50,711 bases of DNA. Origin: Nanobdellota archaeon (lineage in GTDB: Archaea > Nanoarchaeota > Nanoarchaeia > Woesearchaeales > GW2011-AR9). Position 1 is the stretch's first letter. Each line of letters opens with the position of its first letter. The stretch spans positions 1 to 50,711 of the forward strand of contig NZBF01000016.1 in assembly GCA_002687775.1 (NCBI GenBank), in the 5' to 3' direction. Both the position numbers and the translations under genes were made by a program. Below, one piece after another: positions 33,073 to 40,474 of this stretch. Under the pieces are notes generated by a model. That model was given only the letters and a program-made list of their open reading frames with translations. It searched no databases and was not told where the DNA came from.

Positions 33073-33084
33073 TTTATACCTCCA

Positions 33085-33186
33085 TTAACCGTGAATGAAT
33101 CTCTGAATTACCAATACAATCACCGTGGTGCCCAATACAATTCCAATCAGTGAAAGTGCTTTTCCTACTTCTTTTTTGGTAATCAT
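33085..33186 (-). CDS. 33-aa single-membrane-helix peptide upstream of SOD
   Basis: A short frame starting MITKKEVGKALSLIGIVLG and continuing through one clear transmembrane helix to a basic end (QRFIHG). It ends 12 nt before the SOD start codon on the same strand, so it would share the SOD transcript. Composition (Lys-rich start, 18 hydrophobic residues) is convincing for a small membrane protein, but size alone makes it uncertain. Confidence 0.5.
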   Translation of the reverse strand: MITKKEVGKALSLIGIVLGTTVIVLVIQRFIHG

Positions 33187-33202
33187 CAATTTCTCTTTAA
33201 AA

Positions 33203-33273
33203 AATAATAATTGAGCATTGGGTTGCTAATCTTCAGGCCTGTGTTAGCGTCCTGCCCTCAGGTCTTTATTATT
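33203..33273 (-). other. Structured intergenic region between prx and the SOD operon
   Basis: AATAATAA (33203-33210) pairs with TTATTATT (33266-33273), around an inner hairpin GCTAA (33225-33229)/TTAGC (33244-33248) flanked by GGG and CCC. It could be a terminator for prx, a leader of the SOD transcript, or a small RNA. No promoter distinguishes these. Confidence 0.35.
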
Positions 33274-33316
33274 ATTTTTATTTTCCTTTGAAATAATCAA
33301 ATGAATAAAAACCTTC

Positions 33317-33889
33317 CTACAACTTTCCAACCAAATGCAGACCTGGTTGAAGAGTTTGTTTTCCACTGTCCCAATTAACTGGACATACATTACCAGGATT
33401 ATTTTTTACAAATTGGGCAGCTTTAATCTTTCTGATTAATTCAGTTGAACTTCTTCCAATAGAATTATCATGCAATTCAAACGCTTTAATATTTCCATCT
33501 GGATCAATGATAAACGTTCCTCGTAAACTTAATCCTTCGTTTTCAATGTAAGTTCCGAAAGCTTTGCAAATATTCCCGGTTGGATCAGCAATCATTGGAT
33601 ATCTTATCTTTCTAATAGTTTCAGAATTATCATGCCATGCTTTATGCACGAATGCTGTGTCTGTACTTACTGAAAGAACTTCTACTCCCATCTGTTGTAA
33701 TTCTTCATATTTATCTGCAAATTCTCCCAATTCTGTCGGACAGATGAATGTAAAATCTGCTGGGTAGAATAGTAAAACCACCCATTTCCCTCGGTAATCA
33801 TGCAAATTAACCTTTTTAATTTCGTTATTATGAAAAGCTTCCGCACTGAATGAAGGTGCCGGTGTGTTTATTTTAATTGTCGATATCAT
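33317..33889 (-). CDS. Peroxiredoxin (2-Cys AhpC/Prx1 type)
   Basis: A 190-aa typical 2-Cys peroxiredoxin. Peroxidatic Cys is in FYPADFTFICPTELGEF (about residue 50), resolving Cys in NPGNVCPVNWD (about residue 168), and the peroxidatic-site Arg lies in LSLRGTFIIDPDG. It reduces H2O2 and organic peroxides; likely reductants are the redoxins encoded nearby. It forms an oxidative-stress neighbourhood with SOD and two glutaredoxins. Confidence 0.95.
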   Translation of the reverse strand: MISTIKINTPAPSFSAEAFHNNEIKKVNLHDYRGKWVVLLFYPADFTFICPTELGEFADKYEELQQMGVEVLSVSTDTAFVHKAWHDNSETIRKIRYPMIADPTGNICKAFGTYIENEGLSLRGTFIIDPDGNIKAFELHDNSIGRSSTELIRKIKAAQFVKNNPGNVCPVNWDSGKQTLQPGLHLVGKL

Positions 33890-33972
33890 GGGATTTCATG
33901 GAATGTTTTTGTATATAAGAGTTGTGGAATTGTTTCAGAAGAGTTATAAACAAATTGAAATTATGTGCAATC

Positions 33973-34890
33973 ATGACAGCAAGACAACAGGAAGCTGAGG
34001 CATTTCAAGACAATTATGAGAAAAGGGTACACATGGCAGCTTCGCGTATTACCGAGTTGACCGATGGAAAATTTTTTGAATTTGGTGTAGTATTAGGATC
34101 TGGACTTGGTGATTTAGCTGATTCAATTGAAAATGCGCAAGTTATTCCCTACAATAGATTACCTTTCTTTCCACAAACAACTGTCCAAGGACACAAAGGA
34201 AATTTAGTGATTGGAGAACTCGAAGGTGTTCCAATAATTGGATTGCAAGGACGGAAACATTTCTATGAAGTTGCCGACGAGCCAATGAATACAGGAATGT
34301 TACAAACTATTTTCGCGGTGCATGTTCTAGCTGAGCTCAATGTTCCAAATTATTTTGTCACAAACGCGGCAGGAGGACTTAATTTGGAGTATGACATTGG
34401 AGATATCATGGTTTTGAAATCTCACATTCATGCACAACCTAATCCTTTGTTGGGAAGACAGCACAATTTCACTCGCGTTGATGATGGGGAACCAATTTGG
34501 AGATTCCAGCCGATGAATGGTGCGTATGATCCTGAACTTACTCGTATATTGAAAGAGGCTGGTTCAGAATTTGCTGTACATCTTCATCAAGGAACATACA
34601 TTGCAGTGACCGGACCCACCTATGAAACCGAAGGCGAATGTATTGCTTTTAGAGATGGATTTAAAGCTGACGCAGTTGGAATGTCAACCACAGCAGAAGT
34701 AATAGTTGCGAGAAATCGTGGGATGAGAGCAGTTGGTTTTTCTTGTATAACCAATAAGATTGCTCAAGACGGAACTAATGCTACAAATCATGATGAAGTA
34801 AAAGCAATTCTTGATTCAGACGAAGTGAAAGGACGTCTGGAAAGAACCGTCCGTCAATTCTTTGCATTATACCGGGAAAGTAAATCCTAA
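33973..34890 (+). CDS. Purine nucleoside phosphorylase (PunA-like)
   Basis: A 305-aa trimeric-type phosphorylase that splits purine nucleosides with phosphate. Motifs: GVVLGSGLGDLAD (phosphate site), VQGHKGNLVIGEL, GLQGRKHFYEV, VTNAAGGLNLEYDIGDIMV, TGPTYETEGEC, DAVGMSTTAEVIVARNRGMR and SCITNKIAQ. The pattern is that of bacterial/eukaryotic PNP rather than the archaeal MTAP type. The start is 33973: GTTATAAACAAA lies about 27 nt upstream, inside a longer frame. Confidence 0.93.
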   Translation: MTARQQEAEAFQDNYEKRVHMAASRITELTDGKFFEFGVVLGSGLGDLADSIENAQVIPYNRLPFFPQTTVQGHKGNLVIGELEGVPIIGLQGRKHFYEVADEPMNTGMLQTIFAVHVLAELNVPNYFVTNAAGGLNLEYDIGDIMVLKSHIHAQPNPLLGRQHNFTRVDDGEPIWRFQPMNGAYDPELTRILKEAGSEFAVHLHQGTYIAVTGPTYETEGECIAFRDGFKADAVGMSTTAEVIVARNRGMRAVGFSCITNKIAQDGTNATNHDEVKAILDSDEVKGRLERTVRQFFALYRESKS

Positions 34891-34933
34891 TTTCTCCCAA
34901 AATTTTATATATCAAAAAAGAAACATTCCATTA

Positions 34934-35362
34934 ATGCCAAAAAAGAAGAGTAAAAGAGAACATCCAACGAAACATAAGGCGCATCCTATTTTCAGGCAAG
35001 AGTTAAGCCTCGGAGAACGTGCGGCTGATAAAATAGCGAAGTTTGGTGGAAGTTGGACTTTTATCCTGTTATTCATCGTATTTCTTTTTGGTTGGATGGG
35101 AGTACAAAGTTGGTTACTTCTAAACAAAAGTTTTGATCCGTTTCCATTCATATTGTTAAATTTGACTTTATCCTGTCTAGCGGCTATTCAAGCACCAGTT
35201 ATTCTGATGGCAACGAATAGACAAGCCAGTAGAGAACATATCGATGCGAATTACGATCACATCATTAATAGGAAGGCAGAAAGAGAGATTCAACAAATGC
35301 AAAAAGAATTACGGACGATTCATAATCATATTCTTCATATTAAGAAAGGAAAGAAAAAGTAG
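34934..35362 (+). CDS. DUF1003-like membrane protein
   Basis: A 142-aa protein: a Lys-rich start, LSLGERAADKIAKFGGSWTF, two transmembrane helices (FILLFIVFLFGWMGVQSWLLL; FPFILLNLTLSCLAAIQAPVILM), then NRQASREHIDANYDHIIN and a basic coiled tail. The ADKIAKFGGSW and NRQ-x2-R-(D/E) features are DUF1003 hallmarks; the role is unknown. The ATG is 34934, with TTTTATATATC about 28 nt upstream. It is followed by two tandem hairpins. Confidence 0.85.
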   Translation: MPKKKSKREHPTKHKAHPIFRQELSLGERAADKIAKFGGSWTFILLFIVFLFGWMGVQSWLLLNKSFDPFPFILLNLTLSCLAAIQAPVILMATNRQASREHIDANYDHIINRKAEREIQQMQKELRTIHNHILHIKKGKKK

Positions 35363-35373
35363 GATCTAACCTA

Positions 35374-35429
35374 CTTGAAAATGTATCTTGCATTTTCAAA
35401 ACTTGAAAATGTATTCCACATTTTCAAAA
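35374..35429. repeat. Two tandem 28-bp hairpin repeats
   Basis: Units at 35374-35401 and 35402-35429 differ only in a few loop bases. Each has arms TTGAAAATG and CATTTTCAA around a 7-nt loop. They follow the DUF1003 stop and precede the GTPase gene; a terminator or RNA-processing role is possible. Two units without spacers do not make a CRISPR array. Confidence 0.8.
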
Positions 35430-35471
35430 CATTTAAGTACTCCATCCTTCTCCCGAACGTAGGGTAAAAAG

Positions 35472-36107
35472 ATGGTAGCAGAGAAATTTACAAAGTTCTT
35501 CAAGCGGTTGTTTAACAAAGCGTTTAGAAAGAAAAGTCATGTTAAACTTGGATTGTACGGTCCACCAAATGGTGGGAAATCTACGTTAGCAAATAGAATT
35601 TGTCTTGATTGGTTAGGAGAGGAAATGTCAACTGTTTCTCATCTACAACACGAAACACGTGAAATTAACATCAAAGAGCAAGTTAATATTAAGAATAAAA
35701 AGGGAAAGGAATTAACATTCTCACTTGTGGACACGCCTGGTATTGCAACTAGAATTGATTACGAACAGTTTATTAAGAAGGGAATGGATACCAAAGTTGC
35801 GAAGAAAAGAGCAAAGGAAGCAACGAAAGGAGTTATTGATTCCATCAAGTGGTTAGATAACATGGATGCTGTCGTGGTTGTGCTCGATTCGACAATAGAT
35901 CCGTATTCACAGGTAAACATTACCATCCTGGGAAATTTACAGGCAAGAAAAATTCCAGTATTGGTAGCGGCAAATAAGGTTGATTTGAAAAAATCTGATG
36001 TGGATAAAATTGAAAAAGCGTTCCCACAGTACAATGTCATTGGAATATCAGCGAAAAAAGGGCAAAGGGTGAGCGATTTTTACGAAAGTTTATTTAAGCT
36101 TGTGTAA
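35472..36107 (+). CDS. Era-like small GTPase of the archaeal GTPase/DUF2073 operon
   Basis: A 211-aa GTP-binding protein: P-loop GLYGPPNGGKSTLANRI (about residues 27-43), switch/G3 LVDTPGIATR, G4 NKVD and G5 ISAK. The short alpha-helical N-terminus is basic (FKRLFNKAFRKKSH). In many archaea this GTPase is followed by DUF2073 and a Zn-ribbon protein, as here; a role in ribosome biogenesis or membrane-linked RNA processing has been proposed for the set. It starts an operon running to 37266. Confidence 0.92.
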   Translation: MVAEKFTKFFKRLFNKAFRKKSHVKLGLYGPPNGGKSTLANRICLDWLGEEMSTVSHLQHETREINIKEQVNIKNKKGKELTFSLVDTPGIATRIDYEQFIKKGMDTKVAKKRAKEATKGVIDSIKWLDNMDAVVVVLDSTIDPYSQVNITILGNLQARKIPVLVAANKVDLKKSDVDKIEKAFPQYNVIGISAKKGQRVSDFYESLFKLV

Positions 36108-36134
36108 TTACTTAAACAAAGAGGAAAAAAAAAG

Positions 36135-36527
36135 ATGGTAACATTTCAATTCGTCCCATTCAATGAAATTGAAACACTGGGCAGTGCAAAACGTGTCAAT
36201 AAGTTGATTAACATTGTAAAAAATGATAAAATAGTTATCATGGAAGGGCGATTAAAAAAGCAGGAAGAAGCTGATTTGATTGAAATTACCATGGAAGAAA
36301 TTGGTAGTCGTTTCAGAGGAATTGAGTTGAGTGTTATTTATCCCGATCGAAAGAATTTATCCGGATTAAAACGATTCAGAAGTTCAGTGGTTGACGCTTT
36401 GCTTGGTGATAGGCAAGGATTGACAGTTATCGGTCCGGCCTCTGTTGTAAAGAGGATAGAGAGAAATCCAGATAAAATTGAATTATTTACCCGTGAAACT
36501 AACGGGAAGAAAAGAAGGAAGCGTTAA
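36135..36527 (+). CDS. DUF2073 protein
   Basis: A 130-aa protein matching the archaeal DUF2073 pattern: FVPFNEIETLGSAKRVN, KNDKIVIMEGRLKKQEEADL, RFRGIELSVIYPD and DRQGLTVIGPASVVKRI. It always neighbours the Era-like GTPase in the archaea I know and probably works with it. It lies 27 nt after the GTPase stop, with a purine-rich stretch before the ATG. Confidence 0.85.
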   Translation: MVTFQFVPFNEIETLGSAKRVNKLINIVKNDKIVIMEGRLKKQEEADLIEITMEEIGSRFRGIELSVIYPDRKNLSGLKRFRSSVVDALLGDRQGLTVIGPASVVKRIERNPDKIELFTRETNGKKRRKR

Positions 36528-36546
36528 GATATATTAGTAAATGTAT

Positions 36547-36565
36547 CGAAAATTGAAAATTTTCG
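36547..36565. terminator. Short hairpin after DUF2073
   Basis: CGAAAATTGAAAATTTTCG is a 19-bp near-palindrome (8-bp arms) between DUF2073 and the Zn-ribbon gene. No T-run follows, so an RNA-processing or attenuator role is as likely as termination. Confidence 0.35.
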
Positions 36566-36568
36566 GGA

Positions 36569-36595
36569 CATTCACTCACCCGGAGTTCGTGAATG
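36569..36595 (+). promoter_or_regulatory. Hairpin over the start codon of the Zn-ribbon gene
   Basis: CATTCAC (36569-36575) pairs with GTGAATG (36589-36595), hiding the start ATG (36593), while the Shine-Dalgarno-like GGAG (36582-36585) lies in the loop. This could throttle translation inside the operon. Confidence 0.45.
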
Positions 36596-36967
36596 CCACA
36601 CCAATGTGTTCGTTGCAGTACGCTTTACCCAGACGGATCAGAAGAAATTCTCAAGGGCTGCGATTGTGGAGCACGATTATTCTTTTTTATCAAGAAAAAA
36701 CATTTAGAAGAAAGTAAGGAAGTTATTCAAAATCTTACCACCGATGATAAAGAACAAATGGAGGAAGATATTTCTGAAATCATTGGATTGCAGAAAGAAG
36801 AAATTAAGCCAGTCGTGCTTGATTTTGAATCGATTAGAATATTACAACCTGGAAAGTATGAATTAGATCTCGTTCATTTGTTCAAGAAAGATCCTTTGGT
36901 ATTCAGATTAGAAGAAGGAAAATATATGATTGACATTCAACAAGCATTTCAGGGAGGAAAACAATGA
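36593..36967 (+). CDS. Archaeal Zn-ribbon protein (DUF2072-like)
   Basis: A 124-aa protein: N-terminal Zn-ribbon HQCVRCSTLYP...GCDCGARLF (CxxC...CxC), a helical linker, then a C-terminal domain FESIRILQPGKYELDLVHLF and FRLEEGKYMIDIQQAF that looks like two related beta units. This order (GTPase, DUF2073, Zn-ribbon) is a recurrent archaeal operon. Its ATG is buried in a 7-bp hairpin. It overlaps the next gene by 4 nt. Confidence 0.82.
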   Translation: MPHQCVRCSTLYPDGSEEILKGCDCGARLFFFIKKKHLEESKEVIQNLTTDDKEQMEEDISEIIGLQKEEIKPVVLDFESIRILQPGKYELDLVHLFKKDPLVFRLEEGKYMIDIQQAFQGGKQ

Positions 36968-37266
36968 ACATAACATTTTCGGGGTTACATGATACCCATT
37001 TAGAACCATACCAAATAGTTAACTTACAGAAACTCGCTGAGCAGGAAGCCGGTAAATTAGAACATGGAGTTCATAATGGTAATTTAGTATTACACGTGAA
37101 AGAATATTCTAAGGATGGAAAGAAACATAAATATTCCATTACCATGAAATTGGAATATCCAGGTCAATTAATTACGTCAACTCAGGAAGATTGGGATGTC
37201 GTAACTGCTGTTCGTAAGACATTTAACAATGCAAAGAATGCAGTCAATAAGAAGTTTAGGAAATAA
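36964..37266 (+). CDS. HPF/S30AE-like small protein
   Basis: A 100-aa protein with the beta-alpha-beta-beta-beta-alpha layout of ribosome hibernation-promoting factors: NITFSGLHDTHLEPYQ, the central strands NLVLHVKEYSKDGKKHKYSI and MKLEYPGQLI, and a C-terminal helix EDWDVVTAVRKTFNNAKNAV. The resemblance is structural rather than by strict motif. A clear Shine-Dalgarno GGAGG lies 8 nt before the ATG, overlapping the end of the Zn-ribbon gene. A role in ribosome binding fits the GTPase operon. Confidence 0.65.
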   Translation: MNITFSGLHDTHLEPYQIVNLQKLAEQEAGKLEHGVHNGNLVLHVKEYSKDGKKHKYSITMKLEYPGQLITSTQEDWDVVTAVRKTFNNAKNAVNKKFRK

Positions 37267-37632
37267 TTATTCCTGACTTTTCTTCTCTCTAAATTTTCGC
37301 GCGTTCTCTTGATTTACGAATCGATATTTCTTGCCGTCAATTTGTGTCTCAACAACATCTTCAATATCCATTAATGGTTCTCCTGTTAATGCATCGACAC
37401 CAAGTTGACCAGCTCCCGAAGCGCCTTCCATGAATCCTTGCTCAACGTTGGAAATTTCATCATCTTCTTCTAATTGCTCACGTCCTTCAGCTGTGTAGAC
37501 ATCTTCTTCAATGTCACCGTGTTCCATGCTATCTTTAATTTCTTCCGTCGTCTGCTCGTTAAGAATCCCTTGTTCTTCGGATGGGAAGAGTTCAACTTTT
37601 TCATCCGCATCTTTCTTTTTCTTTTTATGCAT
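37267..37632 (-). CDS. Hypothetical acidic protein
   Basis: A 121-aa protein with a Lys-rich N-terminus (MHKKKKKDADEKVELF), a long acidic low-complexity middle (EEIKDSMEHGDIEEDVYTAE) and a C-terminal ordered piece (VVETQIDGKKYRFVNQENAR). Likely mostly disordered. The start is 37632 because TTTTTATAAACC lies about 28 nt upstream; the longer frame is antisense to the neighbour. It ends 1 nt from the HPF-like gene. Confidence 0.6.
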   Translation of the reverse strand: MHKKKKKDADEKVELFPSEEQGILNEQTTEEIKDSMEHGDIEEDVYTAEGREQLEEDDEISNVEQGFMEGASGAGQLGVDALTGEPLMDIEDVVETQIDGKKYRFVNQENARKFREKKSQE

Positions 37633-37714
37633 TAGCAAAGGATATTTGATTGGTTTATAAAAATAATGGTAATGAAAGAGTAAAGTTTTTAAATTCTTGC
37701 CGAATGTTGCTCGC

Positions 37715-38134
37715 ATGTCATTCAATTTAGCAGTATTATTAATTGAAGAGGAATCTGGCAGGGATAGAAATCTTGCACATGGTATGATTGTTGGTGCACA
37801 TGTCCGGGAAGATATTGACATACTTGGTGACCGATATGATCATGCGTCAACCGTTACGGAAGCCAGAAAACTTTGTTTAGAAAGGAAGTACGATGTTATT
37901 GTTACCAAGACGAGAGATTCTTCAGGAAAATTATTAGGTCCAGTAATTGCACATTACAAAAAGTTATGGGACCAGGATAAAGCTATCATTGTGGGAGTAG
38001 GAACAGATGGTCAGGAAAATGATTGGAATGGTACCAAGCCAGATTATTATTTTGACAAGTATTCTGATGGTGTCTTTTACACTGGTGGTAAGTTCCATGA
38101 TCTTTTAAAAAAAGAATTTAGATCAAAGAGGTGA
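37715..38134 (+). CDS. Hypothetical protein, receiver-like fold
   Basis: A 139-aa protein with alternating strands and helices like a response-regulator receiver: FNLAVLLIEEESGRDRNL, ASTVTEARKLCLERKYDVIVTKTRDSSG, KAIIVGVGTDGQ. The phosphoacceptor Asp is not present at the expected strand end (VTKTRD), so it would be a non-phosphorylated relative. TTTTTAAA lies about 30 nt before the ATG at 37715; a TTG at 37697 would add 6 residues. It overlaps the next gene's 3' end. Confidence 0.5.
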   Translation: MSFNLAVLLIEEESGRDRNLAHGMIVGAHVREDIDILGDRYDHASTVTEARKLCLERKYDVIVTKTRDSSGKLLGPVIAHYKKLWDQDKAIIVGVGTDGQENDWNGTKPDYYFDKYSDGVFYTGGKFHDLLKKEFRSKR

Positions 38135-38725
38135 ATATATTCTGAGTAAAATGATTGTAGTTCCAGCAACTAATGGAACAACCAAATTATCATCCAACGT
38201 TTTATCATTCAAATCAATCTTGATTACTTCAGCGAGCATGGCTGCGAAACTTGCTAAAAAGGCTTGAGTGATAGGAACAAAAATGAATGCTCCAAGAGTT
38301 CCAGCAACGGTTCCAGCAATCATTCCCTCGAGTAATTTCTTTTTATCACCGGTGAAAATATTCTTGATTTTTCCAAATTGAGCACCAAAAAGATGACTTA
38401 CTGAATCGCCTAAGGTTAAAATCATAATTGAAGCTAGTGCAATATTTTTATCAAAGAGTTTTATTACTAATAGTACTCCGATGAAAAAGAAAATCATTCC
38501 TTTCCCGGGAAACTTCTTCATTTGTTCTTCGCGTTCGAAATTATCCAAAAAGAAACTGAAGAATGGAAGTCTTGTCCTTTTTGTGATAATGCTAGCGAGA
38601 ATTCCTATGATAATCATTAAGAATAATGAGAGTGGACTGAGTAAGTCAAAATAAATGAAGAGAATAGTTCCTAGTCCAATTGTTATGTGTAGTAACTGTC
38701 TCTTGAATTCTTTCTGAGTAATCAT
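38123..38725 (-). CDS. Dolichol kinase / phosphatidate cytidylyltransferase-like membrane protein
   Basis: A 200-aa protein with about six membrane helices. Features match the SEC59/VTE5/DGK1 group of CTP-dependent lipid kinases: FKRQLLHITIGLGTILFIYF at the start, MIIIGILASIITKRTRLPFF, FPGKGMIFFFIGVLLV, LGDSVSHLFGAQFGK (conserved D-S/A-x2-H-x-FG) and LEGMIAGTVAGTLGAFIFVP. It may phosphorylate a polyprenol used as sugar carrier. It overlaps the convergent gene's end by 12 nt. Confidence 0.82.
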   Translation of the reverse strand: MITQKEFKRQLLHITIGLGTILFIYFDLLSPLSLFLMIIIGILASIITKRTRLPFFSFFLDNFEREEQMKKFPGKGMIFFFIGVLLVIKLFDKNIALASIMILTLGDSVSHLFGAQFGKIKNIFTGDKKKLLEGMIAGTVAGTLGAFIFVPITQAFLASFAAMLAEVIKIDLNDKTLDDNLVVPLVAGTTIILLRIYSPL

Positions 38726-38805
38726 TATTGTTCTATTTTGGTTGATTTTTTATAAGGGTTATGAAGAACGAAAGGTATTTATACACCTGATGTTTACTTG
38801 AAATA

Positions 38806-39816
38806 ATGAAAAGAGAGATTGTTGTTAGTTTGTGTCTGGTGCTTTTTATTATAGGTTGTGGACAAGTTGATTCTGCTGAGTTGTCGGATGAAGAATTAGA
38901 ACAGCAATTAGATGGGTTGAGTGAGGATGAATTGGATGCTGCATTAGCCGGTAGTGATGAGGAGAAACAAGCCCTGACAGGTAAAGGATGGTTGGATAAT
39001 GTCCGTATACGTATCCCCCTTAACTGTGGGGAAACAGACGAGGGGAACGATTTGCCGAATTATGGAGTGTTAACGCAACGCTACCGATACTCAAATTCAA
39101 ACCGGGAATATACCCGTACAAGGCGAGATAGTTGCCGGGACGGAAGAATCAAAGAATATTATTGTGACGGAGCACAGTACCGGTATCCAACGGTCAATTG
39201 CCCCCAGGGAGAAACATGTCAGGACAACGAATGTGTACCTGTTGAGGCATGCGAATGCGATTCGCCTTACGAAAGTTGTGTCGATAATGAATGTGTGCAG
39301 ACTTGTAGAGATTTTGATGGCGGCCAAGTGTATCACATCGGTTCGCAAGTGAATTTTGATAATCAAGGGTATATTGATAGCTGCATTACCGCAGAAGGTT
39401 ACGGCCCGAACGGGGATACTGCGAGTCACTTGATAGAATATTACTGTGAGAATGGGGAGAGGCAATCAGAAACAGTAGAATGTGAACATCTCTGCTACGA
39501 CGGCGATGGGTTCGGCAGATGTGTGGTTGAAGGTTTTGATGAAAATGTACCGGACTCTGACGGTGATGGCTTGGTAGATGATACTATTCAAGTTGACAAT
39601 TGTCCATTTGTGGCGAACCCTACTCAAAATGACGAGGACAATGACGGCATAGGAGATGCTTGTGATATCTGCCGTCGGGAGGCAGCACCTGAAAATGTTG
39701 GACATCATGACGGTGATCATGATTCTGTAGGCAACATGTGTGATAATTGTATCAATGTTTACAATCCATTCCAAGAAGATGATAATGGGAATGGAATCGG
39801 AGATCTTTGTGAGTAA
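38806..39816 (+). CDS. Putative lipoprotein with thrombospondin type-3-like Ca-binding repeats
   Basis: A 336-aa secreted protein. A signal sequence ends in a lipobox IIGC (Cys18), so it is probably a lipid-anchored surface protein. The middle is Cys-rich (CGETDEGN; CPQGETCQDNECV; CDSPYESCVDNECV). The C-terminal third has Asp/Asn-rich TSP3-type calcium repeats: DSDGDGLVDD, DEDNDGIGDACD, DDNGNGIGDLCE with DNCP boxes. A bacterial-style lipobox is unusual in archaea but recurs at 42832. It stands alone; TATA-like ATTTATACACC is about 30 nt upstream. Confidence 0.75.
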   Translation: MKREIVVSLCLVLFIIGCGQVDSAELSDEELEQQLDGLSEDELDAALAGSDEEKQALTGKGWLDNVRIRIPLNCGETDEGNDLPNYGVLTQRYRYSNSNREYTRTRRDSCRDGRIKEYYCDGAQYRYPTVNCPQGETCQDNECVPVEACECDSPYESCVDNECVQTCRDFDGGQVYHIGSQVNFDNQGYIDSCITAEGYGPNGDTASHLIEYYCENGERQSETVECEHLCYDGDGFGRCVVEGFDENVPDSDGDGLVDDTIQVDNCPFVANPTQNDEDNDGIGDACDICRREAAPENVGHHDGDHDSVGNMCDNCINVYNPFQEDDNGNGIGDLCE

Positions 39817-39862
39817 TTATTTTTTCATAAGATTTTAATAGAATAAAACTTCTTAGAAATGT

Positions 39863-40414
39863 ATGAATGATTATAAAATTGCAACATTTACTGGTGTTTC
39901 TGGAACTGGGAAAACAACTATTGTAAAAAAGCTATTAGAGGGAGATTTTCGGCTAATCCCTAGTACCACTACAAGAAATCCACGAGAATCAGATTTACCC
40001 AGTGAATATAGATATTTATCTTTTGAAGAATTTGACCGACTTGGAGAAGAAGGAGAATTTTTGTGGACTACTGAATATGCTGGACAATTTTATGGAACAC
40101 CATATCGAGTAGTTCAAGAAGCATTCAAGCATGATGAAACGTCTGCAATGATTCTTGTGCCAGAAGTAGTTCCTTTACTAAGAGGATATACTGATAGAGT
40201 ACTTTCCATTTATGTAAGAAGTCCACCTGAAGAAGTGTTACGAGAAAGACTTGGTGCTCGTGGAGATACAGTAGAAAATATTGAACGTCGATTAGCAGAT
40301 ATTCGGGTGTGGGAAACACAGGCAGAAGAGTCAGATATCCCTTATCAATTTATTACAAATGATGGCACGATTGATGAAACTGTTGAACAAGTGAGAAGAA
40401 TTCTGGGAAGTTAG
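39863..40414 (+). CDS. gmk: Guanylate kinase
   Basis: A 183-aa GMP kinase-like P-loop enzyme: ATFTGVSGTGKTTIVKKLL (Walker A), STTTRNPRESDLPSEYRYLS (GMP-binding block), FEEFDRLGEEGEFLWTTEYAGQFYGTP, and RERLGARGDTVENIERRLAD (lid). It phosphorylates GMP to GDP. TTTTAATA is about 25 nt upstream. A GTCCA/TGGAC hairpin and two CACTGG repeats (40414-40431) follow its stop, before the endonuclease gene. Confidence 0.88.
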   Translation: MNDYKIATFTGVSGTGKTTIVKKLLEGDFRLIPSTTTRNPRESDLPSEYRYLSFEEFDRLGEEGEFLWTTEYAGQFYGTPYRVVQEAFKHDETSAMILVPEVVPLLRGYTDRVLSIYVRSPPEEVLRERLGARGDTVENIERRLADIRVWETQAEESDIPYQFITNDGTIDETVEQVRRILGS

Positions 40415-40445
40415 TCCACTGGTCACTGGACATGCGCGGACAGAG

Positions 40446-40453
40446 TTTATATA
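40446..40453 (+). promoter_or_regulatory. TATA box of the endonuclease-rtcB transcript
   Basis: TTTATATA ends 21 nt before the endonuclease ATG (40475). No TATA box is obvious directly before rtcB, so both genes are probably made from this promoter. Confidence 0.7.
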
Positions 40454-40474
40454 GAAGTCCTCTTCATTATTATT

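Noticed and set aside
35374..35429. CRISPR array
   Set aside because: Only two units, no unique spacers between them, and no cas genes nearby.
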